Notes under the pieces: model-generated | What the model saw: the letters and a program-made list of their open reading frames with translations, nothing else | What the model was told of the DNA's origin: nothing | Databases searched by the model: none | NCBI GenBank assembly: GCA_963755815.1 | Contig: CAVWLF010000001.1 | Coordinates: 124,001 to 188,000, forward strand | Length of the DNA stretch: 64,000 nucleotides | Source: Palsa-506 sp963755815 | GTDB taxonomy: Bacteria; Actinomycetota; Actinomycetes; Streptosporangiales; Streptosporangiaceae | Direction of reading: 5' to 3' | Part shown: piece by piece, positions 8,953 to 16,105 of the stretch | Numbering within the stretch: position 1 is the first letter of the stretch | Layout of the letters: each line of letters starts with the position of its first letter | Made by a program: the position numbers and the translations under genes

Positions 8953-10225
8953 CGACGGAGCTGGCGACCGGTTCCCAGTCCGGGCGCAAGGGCATCCCGG
9001 ATGTGCCGTTCGCGCCGAGCCGGACCCCGAGCACCTGGTGCAGCTGAATCTGGTTCCGCTCGAACCCGAGCCGCGAGCCGGCCATGTAGAGCCGCCACAC
9101 CCGGGCCTTGCCCTCGCCCACCTCGGCGACCGCCTCGTCCCAGTGCTCGTCCAGGTTCGCGCACCAGCCGGCCAGCGTCTTGGCGTAGTGCTCCCGCAGG
9201 TTCTCCTCATGCCGGACCTCGAAGCCCGCGTCGTGCATCAGCGACACCAGGTGCCCGGGCGCCTCAAGCTCGCCGTCGGGAAAGACGTAGCGGTAGATGA
9301 ACCCGTCCGGCCGCCGGGCCGGCTCGGTGCTGTCGGTCCTGGTGATGCAGTGGTTGAGCAGGCGGCCCTCCGGCCGCAGCTTGCCGTAGAGGAAGGCGAA
9401 GTAGCCGGGCAGCTGGGCCTTGCCGATGTGCTCGGTCAGCCCGATGGAGCTGACCGCGTCGAATTCGGTCTCGGTCACGTCCCGGTAGTCCTGGTGCCGG
9501 ACTTCGGCCAGCTCGGACAGTCCGGCGTCCTTGATCGCCCGCTGCGCCCACAGGGCCTGCTCCTGCGACAGCGTGACGCCCAGCGCGTGCACGCCGTACT
9601 CCCGCGCGGCGTGCATCACCATGCTGCCCCAGCCGCAGCCGACGTCGAGCAGCCGCATGCCGGGCCGCAGTCCCAGCTTCCGGGCCACCAGGTCGAACTT
9701 GTTCGCCTGGGCCTCCTCCAGGCTGGCGTCCTCGCTCGGGTAGCAGGCGCAGGTGTAGGCCATGGACGGGCCGAGCACCCACTCGTAGAAGGTGTTGGAC
9801 ACGTCGTAGTGATGCGAGATCGCGCTGGCATCACGGGCCTTGGAGTGCCGCCGCCCGGACAGCCACCGCCGGTTGACCCTGACCTCCTGCGGCGGCGGGG
9901 GAACCCGCGGCAGCAGGACCTTGGGGCCGCCCAGCTGACGGAGCAGCTTGAGCCGTTCGGGAAAGTCCAGGTCCATCCGCTGGGCGTGGATCATGCGCGC
10001 CAGCGCGGCGTACATGTCACCCTCGACGTCGAGATGACCGGACACGTACGCGCGGGCCAGCCCGAGCCCGCCGGGCGCCTGAGCGAGGTAGGACACCGCG
10101 GTCGGCGACCGCACGGTGATCCTGATCGGCGAGTCCTCCGCGCCGGCCTTGCTTCCGTCGTAGGCCAGGAATTCAACCGGGGCATCGGGCCCCGCGACCC
10201 TCTGGAACACGTCAGCTAGTGCCAT
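8948..10225 (-). CDS. tmsB: SAM-dependent fatty-acyl methyltransferase, TmsB/BfaB type (Cfa family)
   Basis: Belongs to the cyclopropane-fatty-acid-synthase family. With the FAD oxidoreductase partner it is predicted to add a methylene group at C10 of oleoyl chains in phospholipids, on the way to tuberculostearic (10-methylstearic) acid. The 425 residues contain the SAM motif LLDVGCGWGSM, the substrate-region FYEWVLGPSMAYTCAC and the typical NHCITR segment. The gene follows tmsA on the same strand with a 15-bp gap; the tmsA-tmsB pairing is what points to 10-methyl rather than cyclopropane lipids. If the partner were unrelated, plain cyclopropane synthase would be the alternative. Confidence 0.85.
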   Translation of the reverse strand: MALADVFQRVAGPDAPVEFLAYDGSKAGAEDSPIRITVRSPTAVSYLAQAPGGLGLARAYVSGHLDVEGDMYAALARMIHAQRMDLDFPERLKLLRQLGGPKVLLPRVPPPPQEVRVNRRWLSGRRHSKARDASAISHHYDVSNTFYEWVLGPSMAYTCACYPSEDASLEEAQANKFDLVARKLGLRPGMRLLDVGCGWGSMVMHAAREYGVHALGVTLSQEQALWAQRAIKDAGLSELAEVRHQDYRDVTETEFDAVSSIGLTEHIGKAQLPGYFAFLYGKLRPEGRLLNHCITRTDSTEPARRPDGFIYRYVFPDGELEAPGHLVSLMHDAGFEVRHEENLREHYAKTLAGWCANLDEHWDEAVAEVGEGKARVWRLYMAGSRLGFERNQIQLHQVLGVRLGANGTSGMPLRPDWEPVASSVG

Positions 10226-10240
10226 GGCCCATCCCTTTCG

Positions 10241-11728
10241 TCAGTGCCCGCGAACGCACTTGTCGTACAGGCCGGCCAGCCGCCCGGCCGGGTCATACTC
10301 ACTCTTGAGCGCTGCGAATGCCTGCCCGTTGTAGAGCGCCCAGAAGTCCTCCGCTGAGTAGAAAGACGTGGAGTACAGCCCTTTATGCCCGCCGAGCGCG
10401 GTTACTAGCTCCTCGACGAGCCGGTTGTAGTAGCCGTTGGCCCGCCCCGGCGGCAGCGGGACGGTGCCCCAGAAGCCGAAGTTCACGTACACCTGGTGCG
10501 GCTCAAGCGGGTACAGCGGCCAGGTCCGGTCACCGCGCAGCCGCAGCGGGCACATCCAGACCGGGTTCATCCCCACGTCCGCCGCGAACGACCGCAGGAA
10601 CTCGGCGCCCCGCTCGACCGGGATCTCCACGTCCTGGATGACGTCCTCGTGCTGGGGCGCGCGGCGGCCCGCGTTCAGGGCCGCGGACAGGCCGTGCTTG
10701 CGATCCAGGGCGACCAGCTTCCGGTACACGTCCGAGCGGCGGTACCGGCGCGGCCAGAGCCGCCGGATGAGCGGGCGCTGCACGCCGAACGGGCGCGAGC
10801 ACCAGAACCAGTCGGTATCCCACCGCCACAGGTAGTCGCGGATGGTGAGGAAATCCTCATGCGGGCCGCGGATGGACTGGTAGTAGACCCGCTCCCGGGT
10901 GTAGTCGCTGAGCCATGGCGCTACCTCGCTGAACGACCCGACGGTCAGGTACATCTCGTCGAGGCTGAAGGCCGTGCCGTCGACGAAGTCGGCCCGGTGC
11001 CCTTGCAGGCTGCCCTCGGCGGCGATCGTCGCGACCGCGTCCATGCAGTCATCGGGGGTGCTGAAGCGGAAATGCCTGAGGTGCACGTACGGCGTGACTG
11101 GCTCCAGCTCGATCGTGAGCGAGAGCGCGTAGCCGAGCGTGCCGTAGGAGTTCGGGAAGCCGCGGTAAAGCGCATCGTGCTCGTTACCCGGCGCGGCGGT
11201 CACTACCCGCCCGTCGCCGGTGAGGATCTCCATCTCGATCACCGACTCGTGCGGCATGCCGCTGCGCAGCGAGCTGGACTCGATGCCCAGGCCGGTCACG
11301 GCGCCGCCGATGGTGATCGTCTTGAGCTGCGGCACGACCAGCGGCATCAGGCCGTGCCGCAGCGTCGCGTCGGCGAGGTCCTCGTAGGTGGTCATCCCGC
11401 CGGTGACCGCGGTCCGGGACTGCGGGTCGACGCTGAGCACTCGCCCGAACGCGGATACGTCCAGGCCGGGGGCGCCGCGCGCCGCGCTCACGCCGGTGCC
11501 GGCGCCATCGCCGGGATCGGCCCGGGCGCCGGCCGCCTCCCGGAACCTGAACAGGTTCGAGGTGCGCTTGGCCAGGCGTATCGGGCGGCCCGGGGGGATG
11601 GCCGCGTAGGCGGCCTGCAGCCGGGCCACGGCCGCCTGGTGCGCGGCCGGCTTGGGCGCGGGCGACGCTACCGCCGCCGGGGGCTGCTCCCGATCGCGGG
11701 GATCACCGGTGTCCGTGACATCGATCAC
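10241..11728 (-). CDS. tmsA: FAD-binding oxidoreductase, TmsA/BfaA type (10-methylene lipid reductase)
   Basis: Predicted to reduce the 10-methylene fatty acyl intermediate to the 10-methyl branched form. The FAD_binding_4 fold is visible in LSVDPQSRTAVTGGMTTYEDL and TITIGGAVTGLGIESSSLRSG, followed by a long substrate domain. I prefer the GTG at 11728, which is preceded by ggggag at good spacing. An in-frame GTG at 11764 would add 12 residues. The family otherwise resembles DWARF1/24-sterol-reductase-like oxidases. The strong clue to function is tight linkage with the Cfa-type methyltransferase downstream. Confidence 0.82.
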   Translation of the reverse strand: MIDVTDTGDPRDREQPPAAVASPAPKPAAHQAAVARLQAAYAAIPPGRPIRLAKRTSNLFRFREAAGARADPGDGAGTGVSAARGAPGLDVSAFGRVLSVDPQSRTAVTGGMTTYEDLADATLRHGLMPLVVPQLKTITIGGAVTGLGIESSSLRSGMPHESVIEMEILTGDGRVVTAAPGNEHDALYRGFPNSYGTLGYALSLTIELEPVTPYVHLRHFRFSTPDDCMDAVATIAAEGSLQGHRADFVDGTAFSLDEMYLTVGSFSEVAPWLSDYTRERVYYQSIRGPHEDFLTIRDYLWRWDTDWFWCSRPFGVQRPLIRRLWPRRYRRSDVYRKLVALDRKHGLSAALNAGRRAPQHEDVIQDVEIPVERGAEFLRSFAADVGMNPVWMCPLRLRGDRTWPLYPLEPHQVYVNFGFWGTVPLPPGRANGYYNRLVEELVTALGGHKGLYSTSFYSAEDFWALYNGQAFAALKSEYDPAGRLAGLYDKCVRGH

Positions 11729-11790
11729 AACGCGCTCCCCGCCTCGCAGCCACATCTGCCTCACCCGCAGGATGCACGAAGGAGGGCATT

Positions 11791-11957
11791 ATGGCCAAGG
11801 TCTACGCCGAACTGGACGAACGACTCCGGAAGTTTATCGTGGTCCAGCCGATTTTCCTCGTGGGCACCGGGCCAGCCCGATCATGGACCCGGGCGCGGGG
11901 CGCGACGTCCTGACCGCTCGGATCATCCGGCGCCGGTACGCGATCCCCACCTCCTAG
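11791..11957 (+). pseudogene. Remnant of a pyridoxamine 5'-phosphate oxidase-family gene
   Basis: A strong ribosome-binding site (aaggaggg) precedes an ATG at 11791. The first 27 codons read MAKVYAELDERLRKFI...QPIFLVGTGP, which matches the start of FMN-dependent PNPOx-family proteins of actinobacteria (my recollection of the family, not a search). The frame then stops at 11913 after 40 residues. A different frame stays open to a stop at 11957, but I do not recognise its residues. The normal protein is well over 150 residues, so nearly all of it is deleted. It is 62 bp from the tmsA start and is probably non-functional. Confidence 0.55.
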
Positions 11958-11966
11958 AGTTGGCGC

Positions 11967-12809
11967 ATGCGGATCGCGCTGCTCAACTCGGGACTCGGGC
12001 TGCTGGCCGCAGCCGCAAGCCTGCACCGGCTTCGCCCGGACGCCGATCTGGTGCTCTCCATGGATCCGGACGGGATGCCATGGGGGGCGCGGACGCCCGA
12101 CGACATCGCGCGGCGGTCGCTCTGCTGTGCCCGGGCCGCCGCCGCCTTCGAGCCTGACGTGCTCGTGTTCGCCTGCAACACCGGCTCGGTGCACGCGCTC
12201 GGGGCGCTGCGCGAGGAGTTTGAGCCCGGGATTCCGGTGGTCGGCACCGTTCCGGCGATCAAGCCGGCCGCGGCGTTCAGTGACATGGTCGCGATCTGGG
12301 CGACCGTGGCCACGACCGGCAGCGCCTATCAGCGCAACCTCATTACCGAGTTCGCCGCCTCGGCGCAGGTGGCGGAGGTCGCCTGCGCCGGGCTGGCCGA
12401 CGCGATTCATGCCGGGGACGAGGCAGCCACCCGCGCCGCGGTGTCCGATGCGGCGGCCCGGACTCCGGCCGGCTGCGGCGCGATCGTGCTTGGCTGCACC
12501 GAGTATGAGCTCGCGGCCGGCCTGATCAGCGGCGCGCTGCCGGGCGTTGCGCTGTTCGGATCGGCGACCGCCGTGGCCGCCCAGGCGCTGCGCCGGGCCG
12601 GAGCCGGCGGCTCCGGCCCGGTTCCCGGCGATGGCGCAGTTAGCTCCACGTCGGCTAGCTCCACGTCGGCCGGAGGGACGCTGCAGGTCTTGCTCAGTGG
12701 CCGGCCAGCCAGCCTGCCGGCGGCCGCGTTGCGCTACCCGGAAGGTCGCCTCATCGCCGCCCGGCCCGCTGGACCGCCGGCCCGGCGGTCCTCCCCCGTC
12801 CGGTCCTGA
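11967..12809 (+). CDS. Asp/Glu racemase-superfamily protein (MurI-like, atypical active site)
   Basis: A 280-residue cytoplasmic protein of the cofactor-independent amino-acid racemase fold. The first catalytic cysteine is in ACNTG (C70), followed by a MurI-like VVGTVPAIKPA stretch. The second cysteine is in GCTEYEL (C177). Two positions differ from true glutamate racemase. The N-terminal DSGxGG is NSGLGLL (Asp replaced by Asn), and the histidine after the second cysteine is Glu, as in aspartate racemases. The last 60 residues are low-complexity Ser/Thr/Ala/Pro. It could be a racemase with another substrate or a non-catalytic paralogue. It is convergent with the DUF4192 gene. Confidence 0.75.
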   Translation: MRIALLNSGLGLLAAAASLHRLRPDADLVLSMDPDGMPWGARTPDDIARRSLCCARAAAAFEPDVLVFACNTGSVHALGALREEFEPGIPVVGTVPAIKPAAAFSDMVAIWATVATTGSAYQRNLITEFAASAQVAEVACAGLADAIHAGDEAATRAAVSDAAARTPAGCGAIVLGCTEYELAAGLISGALPGVALFGSATAVAAQALRRAGAGGSGPVPGDGAVSSTSASSTSAGGTLQVLLSGRPASLPAAALRYPEGRLIAARPAGPPARRSSPVRS

Positions 12810-12814
12810 CTGAT

Positions 12815-12838
12815 GTCCGGCCGCGGCACCGGCCGGAC
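12815..12838. terminator. Hairpin between convergent genes
   Basis: A 9-bp perfect stem (gtccggccg/cggccggac) with a 6-base loop begins 5 bp after the racemase-like stop. It has no U-tract, as is usual for high-GC actinobacteria. It may serve both convergent genes. Confidence 0.5.
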
Positions 12839-12913
12839 GGCGCCCGGGCCAGCTCGCCTCGCGGAGCGGGTTCCGGAGCTACCGGGAGCTGAATCCGGTC
12901 CTGACGTTCGAGC

Positions 12914-14077
12914 TCAGCTACCTCGCTCGGCCTGCGCGTAGCTCTCCGCTACCTCCTCTGGCGTCATCGGCAACCTCGCCTCCGACGGCGGCACGCCCGC
13001 ATCGATCACATCGCTGAGCAGGAGTGCCATCGAGTACTGCGGGTCCGCGTCCAGAGCGCGCTCGATGGCGATGTTGGCCAGCGTGCCCTCGCCGGCCTGC
13101 CAGGCGGTGAACGCCAGCAGCGAGGCTGGCGCGGGCACGTACTCAGGGCACGCCCGTCGTACCACGTCGGTCCACAGCCGCCGGTGCACTTCGGAGTAGT
13201 CCGGATCCATCCGGGCCCACGCGTCGTCGCGCACGCGCAGGTCGGTCAGGGTCACGCTGAGCCAGGCGATCTTGTCATCGTCGGCGATCCGCCCCCCGTC
13301 CCGATAGGCACTGATCGCCTCGCTGACCGCACGCAGCCCGTCCTCGACGACCAGCCGCAGCACATCGCCGGCCTGCTTCGAGTTCCGCTGCTCCGCGAGC
13401 AGGGCCGCGACTCGCGCGCGCGCCCGTTCGGTGGCCCGGGCCATCGAGTCGGCGGCGGCGCCTTTCACCGGGGCCAGGGTCCGGACCACCGACTGCCGGT
13501 CGGGGTAGGCAGCCAGCCCGGCCGTCACGAGCGCGGCAGCCGCCGGATGCGCGACCGGGTCATACGGCACTCCGTCGGCCGGGCAGCAGGCCGGGTCATG
13601 GCACAGGTAGGACCAGTAGCGGCCATTCTCAACTCGCAGCACCTCGCGCAGCGAGAGCCTGGCGCGGCCCGCCGCGGCGCGAAGCGTGTCGGCGACCGGC
13701 GTGACCAGCTGCCCGGGACCGTAGCCGATCAGGACGGCCGTGGTGATCCGCTGCCGGGCCAGTATCGCCATCGCGTGGCCAGCGATCTCCTCCGCTACCG
13801 CGGCGTCCGGCGGGTCGGGCAGGTCGTAGCGGAAGCCGAGCTTGACCCGGCCGCGCGGCGGCGCCAGGCCAAGTACGACGAAGCTCTTGCTCGGGTGGAA
13901 GCCCAGCAAGTGAGGTACGACGGCCAGCACCCCGGCCGGCGAATCCACGCTAACTCGCTGTAAGGGGGCGGCGGACGAAGAATTCCGGCCACCAGGCAGC
14001 GGGCCTGGCGGGACAGCGGATGATGAGCGAGGCGGTTGCGCGGGCGAGGATGAACTCGCAGAACGGTTATCTTCCAT
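12914..14077 (-). CDS. DUF4192 domain-containing protein
   Basis: A 387-residue protein matching the actinobacterial DUF4192 family. The diagnostic opening is SPAGVLAVVPHLLGFHPSKSFVVLGL, followed by ENGRYWSYLCHDPACCPADG and a C-terminal stretch (AWQAGEGTLANIAIERAL...YSMALLL). The family's function is unknown to me. It is a soluble protein with no signal peptide or membrane helix, and the first 35 residues are Ser/Pro-rich. It is transcribed alone, convergent with the racemase-like gene, from the long upstream gap. Confidence 0.85.
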   Translation of the reverse strand: MEDNRSASSSSPAQPPRSSSAVPPGPLPGGRNSSSAAPLQRVSVDSPAGVLAVVPHLLGFHPSKSFVVLGLAPPRGRVKLGFRYDLPDPPDAAVAEEIAGHAMAILARQRITTAVLIGYGPGQLVTPVADTLRAAAGRARLSLREVLRVENGRYWSYLCHDPACCPADGVPYDPVAHPAAAALVTAGLAAYPDRQSVVRTLAPVKGAAADSMARATERARARVAALLAEQRNSKQAGDVLRLVVEDGLRAVSEAISAYRDGGRIADDDKIAWLSVTLTDLRVRDDAWARMDPDYSEVHRRLWTDVVRRACPEYVPAPASLLAFTAWQAGEGTLANIAIERALDADPQYSMALLLSDVIDAGVPPSEARLPMTPEEVAESYAQAERGS

Positions 14078-14213
14078 GCCGCCAGCCTGAAAGCCGGGGA
14101 GTACCGGGGTCAGCGTGTTTTCTGGCGCCTGGGGATAATCCCCCGCAGCCGGACGCAGCCGCCGGCCAGCAAAGGCAGCCTGTGCCCCGGCCGAGCGACC
14201 GTGCTCGCTGCCT

Positions 14214-14254
14214 AAAGTCGCGGTTATCGAGCCAAAAGTCGTGGTTATCCAGCC
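14214..14254. repeat. Imperfect 21-bp direct repeat
   Basis: Two copies of aaagtcg(c/t)ggttatc(g/c)agcc lie one base apart (14214-14233 and 14235-14254). A degenerate third partial copy may follow. The role is unknown. Confidence 0.6.
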
Positions 14255-14547
14255 GAGAATCGCGATCGGCGGCTGACTGCCGCGGTCCTCGCCGGCCGGA
14301 TGGCGCCGTCCACAGGCAGCAAACAGCTCTGGACAGATCGATCTCGGCGGGGGCGGTATCGCCGCATCACAGCCGTCTTGACCAATAGGTCAGATTTCCG
14401 TAGCCAGAGGGCTACATGCCGTGTTGGCCACCGGGCCGGCGGACATGGGTTCTAGCTGGGGAGATACCTGCGCCCGCGACGATCGCGGCCGGATAGTTAT
14501 CCAGGCCGCCAATGTTTTGTTTCCTTGATATGGGTGATTTTTCCCGA

Positions 14548-14561
14548 TGTTAGCGCTCACA
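14548..14561. promoter_or_regulatory. LacI-type operator-like site upstream of aldose epimerase
   Basis: TGTTAGCGCTCACA is a near-palindrome that differs at one base from the palindromic core at 2681-2694. It lies 77 bp upstream of the epimerase ATG, where a -10 element would sit (TTGATA, 17 bp, TGTTAG). This suggests that one LacI-family regulator, encoded elsewhere, may control both loci. Confidence 0.55.
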
Positions 14562-14638
14562 ATGCGCACGTGGGGCTGGTCGGCAGCCGTGGCCGGGCAG
14601 GCCGGCTCGCCCGAAACGCAACAGGGAAGGGAGCCTTC

Positions 14639-15886
14639 ATGCACACAGCGTTGACGCGTCTGCCCGCACGCAGAGCCGCCATCATCGGTACGGTATTCGC
14701 CCTCGCGTTAGGCACCGTAGGCATACTCGGCATGGGCCGGGCGCCGGCGACGACCACGCGTAGCTGCACTGGCGGGCCGACCGTCTCGAAGCAGTTCTTC
14801 GGCAGGACCATCGAGCCGTACACCGGGAAGCTGACCAAGGTTTTCCGCTACACCCTGGCCAACTGCGAGGGCATGCAGGTCAGGCTGCTGACCTTCGGCG
14901 CTATCCAGCAGTCGATCACGGTGCCCGGCCGGAACGGCAGAAGGGCCGACGTCATCCTCGGCTTCAAGACGCTGAAGGACTACGTCAAGGAGGACAGCCC
15001 GCCGGTGACCGCCAACGGCGGCCCGTACTTCGGCGAGAACATCGGCCGCTACGGCAACCGGATCGCCAAGGGCACGTTCGTTCTTGACGGCGTGCGGTAC
15101 CACGTCCCCATCAACAACAACGGCAACAGCCTGCACGGCGGCCTCATCGGATTCGGCGACCACATCTACGCCGCCAGGCAGGTACACGGCTCCGGCGTCG
15201 CCGGCGTCGCGATGACGATCGTCAGCCCGAACGGTGACCAGGGCTACCCCGGCACCCTCACCGAGACGGTCACCTTCCTGCTGACCAACGCCAACCAGCT
15301 GTGGATGCACTACCACGCCACCGTCAAGGGCAAGGCGACAGTGGTCAACTTCACCAACCACGACTACTTCAACCTCGCGGGCGAGTCATCCGGCTCGACC
15401 TACCACCAGGTAGTGCAGATCAACGCGAACCGCTACACGCCGACGAACAAGACCCAGATCCCGACCGGGCGGCTGGCGCCGGTCAAGGGCACGCCGTTCA
15501 ACTTCATCCGGCCGCACACGATCGGCTCCCGGATCAACCGGGACAACCGGCAGCTCCTCATTGCCCAGGGCTACGACCACAACTGGGTGCTGAACAAGAG
15601 CGGCCCGACCATGGACGGCCTCCGGCTCGCCTCCCACGCATGGGACCGGGCCAGCGGGCGTGAGCTGACGGTCTGGACCGACCAGCCCGGCGTTCAGTTC
15701 TACAGCGGCAACTTCCTGAACGGGACGCTGGTGGGCATCAGCAACCACATCTACCGGCAGAGCGACGGCTACACCTTCGAAACGCAGCACTTCCCGAACT
15801 CGCCGAACCAGCCGAATTTCCCGTCCACCGTCCTGCGGCCGGGCAAGGTGTTCAACTCGACCACCGTCTACCAGTTCTCTAGCTAG
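14639..15886 (+). CDS. galM: Secreted aldose 1-epimerase (mutarotase)
   Basis: Interconverts the alpha and beta anomers of free aldoses. The ATG at 14639 follows gggaaggga. The first 37 residues are an Arg-rich start plus a hydrophobic helix (IIGTVFALALGTVGILGM) and A-T-T, so the enzyme is exported or membrane-anchored. Conserved parts are GRYGNRIAKG, NSLHGG (catalytic His), VNFTNHDYFNLAG and YDHNWVL. The C-terminus has the usual GVQFYSGNFL. The length of 415 residues is normal for the secreted subfamily. It is the only gene in its unit, followed by a strong hairpin. The upstream lac-like site suggests sugar control. Confidence 0.93.
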   Translation: MHTALTRLPARRAAIIGTVFALALGTVGILGMGRAPATTTRSCTGGPTVSKQFFGRTIEPYTGKLTKVFRYTLANCEGMQVRLLTFGAIQQSITVPGRNGRRADVILGFKTLKDYVKEDSPPVTANGGPYFGENIGRYGNRIAKGTFVLDGVRYHVPINNNGNSLHGGLIGFGDHIYAARQVHGSGVAGVAMTIVSPNGDQGYPGTLTETVTFLLTNANQLWMHYHATVKGKATVVNFTNHDYFNLAGESSGSTYHQVVQINANRYTPTNKTQIPTGRLAPVKGTPFNFIRPHTIGSRINRDNRQLLIAQGYDHNWVLNKSGPTMDGLRLASHAWDRASGRELTVWTDQPGVQFYSGNFLNGTLVGISNHIYRQSDGYTFETQHFPNSPNQPNFPSTVLRPGKVFNSTTVYQFSS

Positions 15887-15917
15887 CACCGGAAGAGCTA
15901 GCACCGGAGGCAGGGAC

Positions 15918-15952
15918 CGGCGCCGGCGTGCCGACCAGGCACGCCGGCGCCG
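15918..15952. terminator. Strong terminator hairpin after aldose epimerase
   Basis: A perfect 15-bp GC-rich stem (15918-15932 with 15938-15952) and 5-base loop lie 32 bp after the stop codon. There is no U-tract. Confidence 0.75.
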
Positions 15953-16045
15953 TCCGGCTGCCCGGGCGTTGCCTGGTCGGGATCCCGGGCGGCGCGGAAC
16001 GGCGCGGAACCGGCCGAACGGTGCGGAGCCGGCTGAACGGTACAG

Positions 16046-16087
16046 TCGGCCCGTGGCTGACAACGATCGGCCCGTGGCTGACAACGA
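16046..16087. repeat. Exact 21-bp tandem duplication
   Basis: Two identical adjacent copies of a 21-bp unit (tcggcccgtggctgacaac plus ga; 16046-16066 and 16067-16087). They end 18 bp before the GTG start of the dehydrogenase gene, in the presumed leader. Further imperfect copies of a gcggaaccggc-like unit precede it from about 15990. Confidence 0.85.
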
Positions 16088-16105
16088 CTGGCGGGTGACG
16101 GTTAC

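Larger units (their letters stand above)
14078..14638. other. Intergenic region upstream of aldose epimerase
   Basis: A 561-bp stretch without a credible gene between two divergent genes. It is noticeably more A/T-rich than its flanks near the epimerase. It contains a 21-bp direct repeat (14214-14254), a possible -35 box TTGATA (14525-14530) spaced 17 bp from TGTTAG, and the lac-operator-like site at 14548-14561. Confidence 0.55.
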
